In this document: positions 38,139 to 47,161 of the stretch, piece after piece | Numbering within the stretch: position 1 is the first letter of the stretch | Layout: each line of letters opens with the position of its first letter | NCBI RefSeq assembly: GCF_013415305.1 | Contig: NZ_JACBXU010000001.1 | Span: 992,001-1,056,000 of the forward strand | Direction: 5' to 3' | Source of the DNA: Pantoea sp. WMus005 | GTDB lineage: Bacteria > Pseudomonadota > Gammaproteobacteria > Enterobacterales > Enterobacteriaceae | DNA length: 64,000 nt | Position numbers and translations under genes: made by a program | Notes under the pieces: generated by a model | Seen by the model: the letters and a program-made list of their open reading frames with translations, nothing else | Told to the model about the DNA's origin: nothing | Databases searched by the model: none

Positions 38139-38948
38139 TTACTGCGCGAGGGATTCCAGTTTGTCTTTAAACGAGGTGACTGAAATCGCACGGTTGTCAG
38201 CCAGGTAACGATCCTTCGCTGCCGGCGCTGAGCTTTGTACCGCGATTAACTGCCAGCCTTTATCGCTTTTGAGCAGCAGCGGTGAACCACTGTCACCCGG
38301 CAGAGTGTCACACTGGTGCGACAGCACGGCGCGCTGCGCCCAGCCGGTAATCAGGCAATCGCTGTGAGAATAGAGCGTATCGAGATGATCGGCCGGATAG
38401 CCCGCCTGCGTCACTTTACGTCCGGTCAGCTTAAGAGCGGCAGTGAGATCGCTGCGTGAGCCATCAAACAGCGGAATAGGCGTAATCGCTGACGGCGGAT
38501 TGCGTAAAATCACGATGCCATAATCATAGGGTGCTGCACTGCTCGGCACGATCCAGCCTTCACCATCCGCTTTTAGTTTTGACGCCAGCGAAGGTTCAAC
38601 CCGCGCATCAATATCATGAAGCTCGTAGCGCCAGCCTTTATCGCTGGCCATAAATCGCAGCGCAACCGGCTTATCGAAATTTCCCGGCGGGGAGAGCAGA
38701 CAGTGTCCGGCCGTCAGCGCCAGATGCGGAGAGATGAGCGTGGCAGTACAGAGGTTGCCGCTTTCGGTTTCCAGCTGACCAATGGCATCCCAGGGGGCCG
38801 CGGTAATATCGGTAATGGCCTGGCGATGATCTTTGCCGAAAAACAGCATCTTAATTTCAGCAGGAGTGGGTGAGTCGTCGTCATCATCGGCATGAACCGT
38901 GGTGACAAAACTGAAGAGTCCAACCATTAACAGGGTAGCCAGGCGCAT
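38139..38948 (-). CDS. ydgD: YdgD, secreted trypsin-like serine protease
   Basis: The 269-aa protein has a signal peptide ([19 protein letters not shown]), a DDDDD stretch after it and an S1-type fold with the triad His (LTAGHC), Asp (YDYGIVIL) and Ser (GDSGSPLL). It matches E. coli YdgD, which lies beside ydgU and asr there as here. The cysteines CTATLIS...GHC form the usual first disulfide. Confidence 0.88.
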   Translation of the reverse strand: MRLATLLMVGLFSFVTTVHADDDDDSPTPAEIKMLFFGKDHRQAITDITAAPWDAIGQLETESGNLCTATLISPHLALTAGHCLLSPPGNFDKPVALRFMASDKGWRYELHDIDARVEPSLASKLKADGEGWIVPSSAAPYDYGIVILRNPPSAITPIPLFDGSRSDLTAALKLTGRKVTQAGYPADHLDTLYSHSDCLITGWAQRAVLSHQCDTLPGDSGSPLLLKSDKGWQLIAVQSSAPAAKDRYLADNRAISVTSFKDKLESLAQ

Positions 38949-39062
38949 AGAAATCTCAATGGCGAGAAAAGTTAACGTTATTGTTATTACGTAAGTACGG
39001 TAACTATAGTCGGTGAGCGTTGAAAAAGGGAGTTTTATTGGTTAATCAGTACGCTACAGCTT

Positions 39063-39161
39063 CTAAATAAAAAAGCTGGCTGCAACAATGCCACACAGGA
39101 TCATAACAAGCAGAATAATTTCGAAGCGATAGCGACGCACTATTTCATCCACTCTCGTCAT
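39063..39161 (-). CDS. ydgU: YdgU small membrane protein (32 aa)
   Basis: The short frame MTRVDEIVRRYRFEIILLVM followed by ILCGIVAASFFI has one membrane segment. It matches the known tiny protein YdgU (RYRFE-x-IL... in E. coli), which lies between asr and ydgD in the same orientation. GGAG lies 8 nt before the ATG. It is downstream of the asr terminator and may be reached by read-through, so it could be acid-induced with asr. Confidence 0.8.
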   Translation of the reverse strand: MTRVDEIVRRYRFEIILLVMILCGIVAASFFI

Positions 39162-39180
39162 TTCATCCACTCCAGTAAAG

Positions 39181-39205
39181 AAACACCCGGCAGAACCGGG
39201 TGTTT
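39181..39205 (-). terminator. Hairpin terminator after asr
   Basis: AAACACCCGG and its complement form a 10-bp stem with a 5-nt loop, followed on the minus strand by TTTCTTT. It lies 35 bp past the asr stop and before ydgU. Confidence 0.75.
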
Positions 39206-39239
39206 TAAATCATCATGTGGCCGTGCGCTGAAGGCGACC

Positions 39240-39770
39240 TTAGTTTTTAGCTGCTGGTTTCACAACTTTTTTGTGGTGAACTTTTTTAGCAGCCTGAGCT
39301 TTCTGAGCGGCTGGTTTAGTTACTTTTTTGTGGTGAACTTTTTTAGCAGCCTGGGCTTTCTGAGCGGCTGGTTTAGTTACTTTTTTGTGGTGAACTTTTT
39401 TAGCAGCCTGGGCTTTCTGAGCGGCTGGTTTAGTTGCTTTTTTGTGGTGAACTTTTTTAGCGGCCTGTGCTTTCTGATCAGCAGGTTTTACCGCTTTCTT
39501 GTGGTGAACTTTTTTAGCAGCCTGCGCTTTCTGCGCTGCATCTTTTTTCACTGCTTTTTTGTGGTGAACTTTCTTAGCAGCCTGGGCTTTCTGAGCAGCT
39601 TTATGGTGTTTCTTGTGCGCAGTTTTGTGAACAGTTTTAGCCGGTGCTGCAGCGGTAGTGGTAGTTGTTGCGGCTGGCGCAGCAGCTGGAGCAGCTGTGG
39701 TGTCAGCAGCGAAAGCAACAGAAGACATACCCATAGCAGCGGCGACAACCAGTGCAAATAATTTTTTCAT
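39240..39770 (-). CDS. asr: Acid shock protein Asr, with expanded repeats
   Basis: Asr is a secreted, intrinsically disordered Lys/His-rich protein that buffers or protects periplasmic proteins at low pH. The 176-aa precursor has a signal peptide ([20 protein letters not shown]), an Ala/Thr-rich linker, then six repeats of about 19-20 residues ([13 protein letters not shown] plus a variable VTKPAA-type spacer). E. coli Asr is 102 aa, so the repeat domain is clearly longer here. The start at 39770 lies 7 nt after GAGGG; an upstream extension of 41 residues is rejected. An RstA box lies upstream. Confidence 0.93.
   Translation of the reverse strand: MKKLFALVVAAAMGMSSVAFAADTTAAPAAAPAATTTTTAAAPAKTVHKTAHKKHHKAAQKAQAAKKVHHKKAVKKDAAQKAQAAKKVHHKKAVKPADQKAQAAKKVHHKKATKPAAQKAQAAKKVHHKKVTKPAAQKAQAAKKVHHKKVTKPAAQKAQAAKKVHHKKVVKPAAKN
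39246..39593. repeat. Tandem 57-bp coding repeats in asr
   Basis: Six direct copies are present; five are 57 bp apart and the first is 60 bp. The units nearest the 3' end of the gene are almost the same at DNA level, with identical TTTTTTAGCAGCCTGGGCTT stretches, which suggests recent duplication and possible length change by slippage or recombination. Confidence 0.9.
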
Positions 39771-39876
39771 TGCAAATCCCTCGGAGACTATTTTTTCATG
39801 TGTAGCCCACTGCGGGGCCGGTGAAGAGACTATAGGGAAATCAATGAACGGTGTCCGTGGGTGTTTGGTATCGGCG

Positions 39877-39890
39877 TGTAACCGATTGTA
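39877..39890 (-). promoter_or_regulatory. RstA box upstream of asr
   Basis: TACAATCGGTTACA (minus strand) matches the RstA consensus TACATNTNGTTACA at 10 of 12 defined positions. A -10 TATAGT is at 39829-39834, placing the box near -62. RstA, encoded at 42.7-43.5 kb, is known to activate asr in E. coli. Confidence 0.7.
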
Positions 39891-39929
39891 CAAAGGCGGG
39901 AAAGGGCGGTCAGATGACCGCCCGAAAGC

Positions 39930-41417
39930 TTAGCTATTCAGGTAGCGTTGTTCAAGATGCTGGCGGAAGAAAGCCGGATTCAGTGCTTCGCCAGTAGCGT
40001 TTGTCAGTAACTGGTCGGTGGAAAAACGGCTGCCGTGCTGCCAGATATTCTGTTGCAGCCAGTCGAATACCGGCTGCAGCTCACCATGCTGAATCAGCTC
40101 ACTGAGCTGCGGAATGGCGTTCTGTACCGACCGGAACAGCTGCGCGGCGTACATGGCGCCCAGCGTATAGGTTGGGAAGTAGCCAAATGCACCATCAGTC
40201 CAGTGGATATCCTGCATACACCCATCGCGGTAATTACCGCGGGTATCCAGGCCCAGCGACTGCATCATCTTCTCATCCCACAGCGCAGGGATATCCTCAA
40301 CCTCGATCTCGCCTTCGATCAACGCCTGCTCGATTTCGTAGCGCAGAATGACATGCGCCGGATAGCTGAGCTCATCGGCATCAACCCGGATCAGGCCGGG
40401 TTTCACCTGCTGGGCCAGGCGCACGAAATTATCCGGCTGCAGGGCGGGCTGATCGCCAAAGGTGGCGATCACCTGCGGCATAATACGCTGGAGGAATTCG
40501 CGGCTGCGACCCAGCTGCATTTCCATAAACAGACTTTGTGATTCGTGGATAGCTGTAGAGCGCGCCAGCGCTACCGGCTGACCGCGCCACTGCTGCGGCA
40601 GATTCTGCTCATAGCGGGCGTGACCGGTTTCGTGAATCACGCCCATCATGGCGCTGAGAAACTCATTCTCGTTGTAACGGGTGGTAATACGCACATCTTC
40701 CGGCACGCCGCCGCAGAAGGGATGCGCACTGATGTCGAGGCGGCCGTGGTTAAAGTCGAAACCCAGGGTTTCCATGATGCTGAGACCGAGCTGACGCTGT
40801 GCAGGCACGGCGAACGGACCCTGAGGCGTAATACAGGGCTGTTGCGCCTGTTTTTCCACTACCTGCTGCAGTAAGTCAGGCAGCCAGGTTTTCAGTTCGC
40901 CAAAGGTCGCATCCAGCCGGGCGCGGGTCATCCCCGGCTCATAGAGATCCAGCAGCGCATCGTAACGGGAGCAGCCACTGGCGTCGGCGCGGCGCTGAGC
41001 CTCTTCACGGCTCAGACGCACCACCTCTTTGAGGTTGGCGGCGAAACCCTGCCAGTCATTGGCTGGACGCTGAGTGCGCCACGCATGTTCGCAGACCGAA
41101 CCGGCGATCGATTTGGCTTCAACAAAATCATCTGGCAGCAGGCTGGCTTGCTGATATGCGCGCTGCATCTCGTTGAGATTGGCACGTTCGACATCGTTCA
41201 GCGACTGCTGTTCAGCGGCTTTAAGCCACTCGCCGACCTGAGGAGCGGTGAGGATCTGGTGCTGCAACACGCTCATTTCTGCCAGCGCTTCACCACGCGC
41301 CTGACTGCCGCCTGGCGGCATGGTGGTCTGCATATCACATCCTGCAATGGCTGTGACGTGACTGAAGCGGGAAAGGCGCTGGAAGGTTTTGGTAAGTTGT
41401 TGATACGCTGAGGTCAC
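39930..41417 (-). CDS. Metallocarboxypeptidase, M32 (Taq) family
   Basis: This 495-aa zinc carboxypeptidase of broad specificity removes C-terminal residues from peptides in the cytoplasm. The HEXXH motif is in GVIHETGHARYEQN, the third ligand in TAIHESQSLFME, and the conserved IRVDADELSYPAH and DIHWTDGAFGYFPTYTLG regions are present. The start is GTG, 6 nt after AAGGAG. It is 19 bp downstream of rstB on the same strand and may be cotranscribed. E. coli K-12 has tus in this position instead. Confidence 0.93.
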   Translation of the reverse strand: MTSAYQQLTKTFQRLSRFSHVTAIAGCDMQTTMPPGGSQARGEALAEMSVLQHQILTAPQVGEWLKAAEQQSLNDVERANLNEMQRAYQQASLLPDDFVEAKSIAGSVCEHAWRTQRPANDWQGFAANLKEVVRLSREEAQRRADASGCSRYDALLDLYEPGMTRARLDATFGELKTWLPDLLQQVVEKQAQQPCITPQGPFAVPAQRQLGLSIMETLGFDFNHGRLDISAHPFCGGVPEDVRITTRYNENEFLSAMMGVIHETGHARYEQNLPQQWRGQPVALARSTAIHESQSLFMEMQLGRSREFLQRIMPQVIATFGDQPALQPDNFVRLAQQVKPGLIRVDADELSYPAHVILRYEIEQALIEGEIEVEDIPALWDEKMMQSLGLDTRGNYRDGCMQDIHWTDGAFGYFPTYTLGAMYAAQLFRSVQNAIPQLSELIQHGELQPVFDWLQQNIWQHGSRFSTDQLLTNATGEALNPAFFRQHLEQRYLNS

Positions 41418-41436
41418 GCAGGACTCCTTGTGGTTT

Positions 41437-42738
41437 TTAACGCAGCGGAATTTCCCGCAAGGTTAGATCAACCGGCCAGCAAAAGCGAACGCTGGCGCCG
41501 CCCAGCGGGCTGGACTCAATAGTAACATTGCCGCTCAGTGCCTGGGCTATAGAGTGAACAATCGCCAGGCCGAGTCCGCAGCCGCCTGTGGCGCGATCGC
41601 GGCTAGGATCAAGCCGGACAAAGGGTTCGAAAACGCGCTCACGCTCTTCCGGCGGAATACCCGGGCCATCATCTTCAACCTGCAGACAGCCAGTCGGGCC
41701 GTCGAACCATAAACTGACGCGCAGCCGCTGTTGGGCATAGCGCAGTGCGTTGTTCACCAGGTTATCCAGCACCCGCTCCATCAGGCGGGTATCAGAAATG
41801 CCGATGTTTTCCCGCTGTGGCAGGTCAAGGTCAAGGCGTATGTCCGGGTTGATGGTGCGGAAATCGTCCAGTCTTTCGCCTAGCCAGCAGGCCAGATCCA
41901 GCGATTTCAGATTGAGATCGACGCGGGGTCGGTCAAGGCGCGCATAGGTCAGCAGTTCCTCAATCAGACTTTCAAGCTGGCCGATGTCGCGATTCAGCGC
42001 TACCCGTTCGCCATCTGTGAGGTTGTCGCTCATCTCCAGCCGATAACGCAGACGCACCAGCGGTGTCCGCAGCTCATGCGCGATGCCATCAATGAGCTGC
42101 TTCTTGCTGGCGACCAGCGTGTTGATATTCTCGGCCATCTGGTTAAACGCGATGCCGAGCCGGAACAGGCTGGAGGTGCTGTCAAAATGGGTGCGCACAT
42201 CCAGCTCACCACGGCCAAAGCGCTGAGCTGCTTTCTCCAGTCGCTGCATCTCCTGCCAGTGGGGACGCAGCCAGATAAACACCGGCAACGCCAGCGACAT
42301 GCCTATAAACACCAGCAGGGCAATATCCAGCAGGCGCATCTGATGCAGATAGAAGAGATAGGGGATCGGCCCCACTGATAATACATAGTGGCTGCGCGGG
42401 ATATGCTGCAAAAAGGTGTACTGGTCATCGAGCGCGACAATCTCCCCGGCGCGCAACCGACGCATATTGCTCTCATCAAGCTGATATTTGTTCATCGGCT
42501 CAATATGCAGGTCGAATGACAGGCCGAGATCGAGACTCTTGATGGTTTTATTCCAGTCACGCGGCGGAATCTCGCGCAGTTCGCTACGAATCAGATAGAG
42601 CGAACTGGCCATCAGGTCATTCATCGACTGGCGGCCTGCGCGCTCAGCAGTAAACTTGTAGACCAGACCCACCAGTAGCGCCATCACCAGAAAGCAGACG
42701 AACAGCAGCAGATAAAACTGAATAAAAAGCTTTCTCAT
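41437..42738 (-). CDS. rstB: RstB, sensor histidine kinase
   Basis: RstB is the membrane kinase of the RstAB system and responds to low pH and, through PhoPQ, to low magnesium. The 433-aa protein has membrane helices at about 3-27 and 136-155, a periplasmic sensor domain between, HAMP, the phospho-His in IDGIAHELRTPLVRL, and an ATPase domain with DNLVNNALRYA and DDGPGIPPEER. Its start overlaps the rstA stop by 4 nt. Confidence 0.95.
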   Translation of the reverse strand: MRKLFIQFYLLLFVCFLVMALLVGLVYKFTAERAGRQSMNDLMASSLYLIRSELREIPPRDWNKTIKSLDLGLSFDLHIEPMNKYQLDESNMRRLRAGEIVALDDQYTFLQHIPRSHYVLSVGPIPYLFYLHQMRLLDIALLVFIGMSLALPVFIWLRPHWQEMQRLEKAAQRFGRGELDVRTHFDSTSSLFRLGIAFNQMAENINTLVASKKQLIDGIAHELRTPLVRLRYRLEMSDNLTDGERVALNRDIGQLESLIEELLTYARLDRPRVDLNLKSLDLACWLGERLDDFRTINPDIRLDLDLPQRENIGISDTRLMERVLDNLVNNALRYAQQRLRVSLWFDGPTGCLQVEDDGPGIPPEERERVFEPFVRLDPSRDRATGGCGLGLAIVHSIAQALSGNVTIESSPLGGASVRFCWPVDLTLREIPLR

Positions 42739-43460
42739 AGTCCGCGGGTATCCCAGGCCTGAGGCGCAAACAGATAGCCTTTATTACGGATAGTTTTAAT
42801 GCGAAACGGCTCGGTGGCGCTGTCATGCAGCTTTTTACGCAGGCGGGAGATTGCCACGTCGATGCTGCGGTCCAGGCCGTCATAGCTGACGCCACGCAAC
42901 GTTTTCAGCAGCGCATCCCGGTTAAGTGTCTGGCCCGCATGGCTGGCGAGCACCCACAGCAGATCGAAATCTGCGGTGGAAAGAGCGATCTGCTCCTCAA
43001 ACAGCGTGACCTGGCGGTTCAGAGCATCAATGGTCAGCGAGCCAAAACGCAGCATGCGGTTGGCGGCAGGTGCGCTCGGTGTATCTTCGGGCTGTCCCTG
43101 ATGGGACTGACGCAGATGCAGGCGCAGGCGAGCCAGCAGCACCGCGGGCGGGGTGGTTTTCAGGATGTAATCCTGCGCACCCATCTCCAGGGCCAGAATA
43201 TGGTTCATGTCGCTGTCGAGTGAGGTGAGCAACACGATCGGCCCCTGCCAGTTGGCCCGCAGGTCACGGCAGATGGTCATGCCGTCCTTGCCTGGTAACA
43301 TGATATCCAGCATCACCAGATCGGGCTGCTGTTCAACTATCACTGATTCAGCACGGTCACCACGCGTCTCGACGATCACCTCAATATCATGGCGGCCAAG
43401 GTAAGCCGCAATCAGCGAACCCACTTCGGGTTCATCTTCTACATAAACAATTTTGTTCAT
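42735..43460 (-). CDS. rstA: RstA, response regulator
   Basis: RstA is an OmpR-family regulator of 241 aa with a receiver domain (phospho-Asp52 in LDIMLPGKDG, switch Lys in DYILKTTPP) and a winged-helix DNA-binding domain (about 135-235). It is known to activate asr, whose promoter in this window has an RstA box. No clear ribosome site or PhoP box is seen before the ATG. Confidence 0.95.
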   Translation of the reverse strand: MNKIVYVEDEPEVGSLIAAYLGRHDIEVIVETRGDRAESVIVEQQPDLVMLDIMLPGKDGMTICRDLRANWQGPIVLLTSLDSDMNHILALEMGAQDYILKTTPPAVLLARLRLHLRQSHQGQPEDTPSAPAANRMLRFGSLTIDALNRQVTLFEEQIALSTADFDLLWVLASHAGQTLNRDALLKTLRGVSYDGLDRSIDVAISRLRKKLHDSATEPFRIKTIRNKGYLFAPQAWDTRGL

Positions 43461-43638
43461 AGTTCACAGAGCAGAGACAGGAGTGAATGAAAGCATATCT
43501 TTTCCTGGTCCTGAGCTCTACGTTATCGCACGAAATATCCGTGGCTTGCTGGTATACAACCGGCAAAATGTGCAATCATTAGCGCGGCCTTTTTGCGCCA
43601 GGTTTGGGATATTGATGATTACCATGAGGAGCGTTAGT

Positions 43639-44052
43639 GTGTCTGATAAAGAGCTGGCATCAGCCATATACCCCGACCGCATCTGCTTCAATTACAGTGA
43701 CTTTCTTTCCGCTTCCTGCAAAAAACGCTGGAGCTTCGTCGATGCTATTTATGGTGTAATGCCGATCTTTGGCATGGTGACACGTAAATCAGCACACCGT
43801 TTACAGGGCAGTGACGACCCGTTAAAAGAATTAGCATTACAAATCATTTCTACTCAGGTTAGCGACGAAATTAACATTGCGCGCCTGATTACTCTTGCGG
43901 AACAGCAGCAGATCAGCCGCTTCGATATCCAGCTCCCTTATCCGCTGTCAGCGGAGCAGCTGGACGCGATCCATCATGAATATTCGAAGCCGCTGAATCT
44001 CACACAGCAGGATGACCTGCTGTGTGTCTCTATTCCGGCACTTTCACACTAA
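43639..44052 (+). CDS. Unrecognised protein (137 aa), divergent from rstA
   Basis: The start is taken as GTG at 43639, with GAGGAG 7 nt upstream; the frame is open further up but has no better start. The protein begins MSDKELASAIYPDRICFNYS and has a Trp/Phe-rich part (KKRWSFVDAIYGVMPIFGMV) that may touch a membrane or pack as a core. A helical C-terminal half follows, with RLITLAEQQQISRFDIQLPY and AEQLDAIHHEYSKPL. There is no signal peptide or known catalytic motif. I do not recognise it. It is absent from this site in E. coli. It converges with ydgI. Confidence 0.6.
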   Translation: MSDKELASAIYPDRICFNYSDFLSASCKKRWSFVDAIYGVMPIFGMVTRKSAHRLQGSDDPLKELALQIISTQVSDEINIARLITLAEQQQISRFDIQLPYPLSAEQLDAIHHEYSKPLNLTQQDDLLCVSIPALSH

Positions 44053-44071
44053 GAGCCGCTACCATCAGGTT

Positions 44072-45463
44072 TTACGTTGTCAGCTGCCACACTGCGGGCA
44101 GCGTCGCGGCAATCAGCAATCCCATCGCAATCCTCTCCAGCGAAGTCAGCGAAACATCTGCGCGGCCGCCGCGTCGGGCAAACAGAAACAGCAGCAGGCC
44201 CGGTGTATAGAGCACCACTGACATCATCAGATGCAGGGGGCCCGAGGCGTAGAGCAGCCAGATGCCATAGACGCTGGCACCCACGCCAACCGCCATCGCG
44301 AGCGGCTTATGCTGTCCGTGCACCACTTTGATCAGATATAACCCCACCAGCAGATAGGGCACCAGAATCATCTCCGATGCAATGGTCAGCAGGTTATTGT
44401 AGTTAGCACCGGTCAGAGCAATCAGAATCAGGCAGAGCTGAATACTGCCGTTGGTCAGCCACAGCGAGGCTGCTGGGGCGTTATGGCGGTTCTGCCGGGC
44501 AATACTGCGCGGAAACGCACCCTGTTGCGCGGCAATCAGCGGCACTTCAGCGGCCATAATCGTCCAGCTCAGATAGGCACCACAGACCGAGATAATCAGG
44601 CCCACCGCGATCACCGCATCGCCCCAGTTGCCCATCAGTCGGGTCATCAATCCCGCCATGGACGGGTTACGCATCCCGGCCAGTTCAGCGCGCGGCACCA
44701 CGCCCAGCGAAAGCAGTGTCACCAGCAGATAGACCAGCAGCGCAGCCAGCACGGCGAAGAGTGTGGCGCGGCCCACATCCTTTTTCTGGCGCGCGCGAGC
44801 AGAAACGACGACCGCACCTTCCACCCCGATAAAGACCCACAGAGTAATCAGCATGGTCTGCTTGATCTGCTCCCAGAGCGGTTGTCCCAGCGTGACCCCG
44901 GAAAAATCGAAGCGAAAGCGATCATAGTTAAACGCCATCACCGCCAGCACAATAAACAGCAGCAGCGGCACCAGCTTGCCCAGCGTCGCCATCAGATTGA
45001 TGCTGGCGGCGGTCTGCACGCCACGCAGCACCAGCCAGTGAACCAGCCACAGCAGCACGGATGCACCCAGCATCGCCTGCCAGGTATTGCCATCACCAAA
45101 GATAATGCGATCTGGCGTATCGGTGAAAAAGCTCAGGGCAGAGAAGACAATCACCAGATAAGAGACGTTGGCGATTACGGCGCACAGCCAGTAGCCCCAG
45201 GCGGAACAGAAGCCCATCAGTTCGCCGAACCCGGCGCGGGCGTAGGTAAAGATACCGCCATCCAGGTCGGGTTTAAGGCGGGTCAGTAGCAGCATGGCCA
45301 GCGACAGAAAGATAATGCCGACGCCAGTAATCAGCCAGCCCAACAGCAGTGCTGCCGGACCGGCCACTGCGGCCATGTTTTGTGGCAGACTGAACACGCC
45401 TGCGCCCAGCATCGAGCTGAGTACCAGCGCCGTCAGTGCGCCGAGACCTAATTTTTTCTCCAA
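44072..45463 (-). CDS. ydgI: YdgI, arginine:ornithine-type antiporter
   Basis: This APC-superfamily (basic amino acid/polyamine antiporter) inner-membrane protein has 12-13 helices and the family opening LSSMLGAGVFSLPQNMAA. The start is judged to be TTG at 45463: GGGAAGG lies 6 nt upstream and the product begins MEKKLGL like the E. coli protein (463 against 460 aa). The ATG eight codons upstream has no ribosome site. E. coli YdgI is assigned to arginine/ornithine exchange by homology. Confidence 0.9.
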   Translation of the reverse strand: MEKKLGLGALTALVLSSMLGAGVFSLPQNMAAVAGPAALLLGWLITGVGIIFLSLAMLLLTRLKPDLDGGIFTYARAGFGELMGFCSAWGYWLCAVIANVSYLVIVFSALSFFTDTPDRIIFGDGNTWQAMLGASVLLWLVHWLVLRGVQTAASINLMATLGKLVPLLLFIVLAVMAFNYDRFRFDFSGVTLGQPLWEQIKQTMLITLWVFIGVEGAVVVSARARQKKDVGRATLFAVLAALLVYLLVTLLSLGVVPRAELAGMRNPSMAGLMTRLMGNWGDAVIAVGLIISVCGAYLSWTIMAAEVPLIAAQQGAFPRSIARQNRHNAPAASLWLTNGSIQLCLILIALTGANYNNLLTIASEMILVPYLLVGLYLIKVVHGQHKPLAMAVGVGASVYGIWLLYASGPLHLMMSVVLYTPGLLLFLFARRGGRADVSLTSLERIAMGLLIAATLPAVWQLTT

Positions 45464-45668
45464 AACAACCTTCCCGCTAGCATACATGGCTGGGTAAACC
45501 GGAGTTATCGCTGGGTTATGTCAGCCCAGGGGCACAATTCAGGGACAATATCCGGTAAAACAGGCGGTGGATTTTACGGAGTGTGGCAGGGGATCGCAAT
45601 GCGTGACTATGCAAAACAGCGCAGCAATTATGCAAACAGCAGGGCGGCGGACGCCGCCCTGTGGGGGA

Positions 45669-46622
45669 TTACTTAAACAGGTCAGCAGTCACGGTCAGGT
45701 TACCGCCGCTCTGGTTCTGCCACTGACGGGTGACATGATAGAACTTCGCACCTTTATCAGCCGCACGCTTCGCCACTTCTTCTGAAATCTCAGTAGGCGT
45801 ACCGAAGTGGCCGGTGAAGGTCACGGTATCAAACGGCTGCATCTGCGCGGCCGTAATCGCGTTGACTTCCTGCACCGATTTACCGTTAGGCAGATTTACC
45901 GTGTAACGCTTACCGGTAGAGCTTTGTGTTTCGAAGAAACGGCCCACTTTGTTGCTTGGGGTTTCAGATGAGGCTACGCCTGGAATCTCTACGCTGGCTG
46001 CCGCCGCGCCACCGGTTGCCAGTGCAGCTTTGCCCGCTTCTGAATCGGCTGGAATGGCATTGGGTGTCTGCACGGCGCGTTCTTTAGCATCCGCTTTATA
46101 GACATAGGCAGTGACGTACTGGTTGCCGCCGCTATTAGCATCGATCTGGCGAACGATAAAGAAGGAGGCCGCGCCTTTCTGTTTTGCGGCTTTTGAAATC
46201 GCGTCGTTTACGTCCGGCTGGCTGGCAAAGAAACCGCTGACCGAAACGGTATCGAACGGTTCGAGTCTGTACGCTTCTGCTTTTGGCAGTTCGTTGATGC
46301 CATTAAAGCGACGATACGTCGTTGACTCGGAGGCTGCCGGGGCATCGGCTTTATAGAGGTCAGCCGTCACGCGCCAGTTACCGCTGTTACCGTTACTGTC
46401 GTTGATCGCCTGGATGTAATAAGAGGCAGCGCCCATCTGATCTGCACGCTTAGAGACTGCATCGGCAGCGTCGCCGATGGCGTTGAAACGGCCGGTGATA
46501 TTAATACGTTCGAATGGCTTCAACGCGGCCGCTTTTTCTGGCGTTAACTCCTGCGCAGCGAATGCGTTGGCTGCCAGCAGGGACAACAAGGTGGACGCCA
46601 GAATAGTGTTCTTCAGCTTCAT
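45669..46622 (-). CDS. ydgH: YdgH, three-domain DUF1471 periplasmic protein
   Basis: The 317-aa protein has a signal peptide (KLKNTILASTLLSLLAANAFA) and three copies of the YhcN/DUF1471 fold, at about 35-95, 120-175 and 255-317. Each carries an F-(D/E)-x-(I/V) strand, a helix such as ISEEVAKRAADKGA and a final VTADLFK-type strand. The family includes stress and biofilm proteins such as BhsA. AAGGA precedes the ATG. Confidence 0.93.
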   Translation of the reverse strand: MKLKNTILASTLLSLLAANAFAAQELTPEKAAALKPFERINITGRFNAIGDAADAVSKRADQMGAASYYIQAINDSNGNSGNWRVTADLYKADAPAASESTTYRRFNGINELPKAEAYRLEPFDTVSVSGFFASQPDVNDAISKAAKQKGAASFFIVRQIDANSGGNQYVTAYVYKADAKERAVQTPNAIPADSEAGKAALATGGAAAASVEIPGVASSETPSNKVGRFFETQSSTGKRYTVNLPNGKSVQEVNAITAAQMQPFDTVTFTGHFGTPTEISEEVAKRAADKGAKFYHVTRQWQNQSGGNLTVTADLFK

Positions 46623-47161
46623 AAAAATAATCCTTCGCCTTACGCAAAAATGAGTACGAAAACGTGCTGGACTCTTGATGTATAACAGATTAGCCGCTGA
46701 TTATTGCATGATATAAACAGACTGTCGCAGCGATTTTTTGTGTCAGATCGCGTTATTCAACCATGATTTTTTCATTTGTTTGTCATCAAACGCCGTTACG
46801 GCCCGTTTTGGTCATGGTTACCACTAAAAGCGATAACTATTAGCAGTTAAACAGTTAAATTATTGTTAATTAAAGGTTTTTATTGATGGTTAATTCGCCC
46901 ATACATCATTATCCCCGGCAGAATATCTGCCTGCTATGGTGTTTTGCAGTGTGATAACGCAGGTTTTTTAGCAGAACGCTGAATAATTGGGTGAATGTCA
47001 TCACTCTGTGCAACCGCTATAGATCGCTTGTCACATTTTAAGTAGGTTATAAACACTTTGAAATACCTGCATTTCAACTATAAGCAGCTGAAACAGCGTT
47101 TCAGTTGCGGTGTGGCAATGCAGATTCGGGCCATCATCTTTCACCGATGAAAGGAAACACT
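46623..47161. other. Long AT-rich divergent region between ydgH and pntA
   Basis: These 540 bp hold the promoters of both genes. Most is AT-rich (for example around 46840-46900), which suggests binding by nucleoid proteins. I see no reading frame with a ribosome site and no RNA gene that I recognise. Confidence 0.5.

Noticed and set aside
39246-39593. Regularly spaced repeats that might suggest a CRISPR array
   Set aside because: The units are contiguous coding repeats of asr without unique spacers, and no cas genes are present.
39273-39761. 162-codon plus-strand frame rich in Phe, Ser and Val opposite asr
   Set aside because: It is the antisense of the Lys/His repeats; the repeat structure makes a long open frame by chance.
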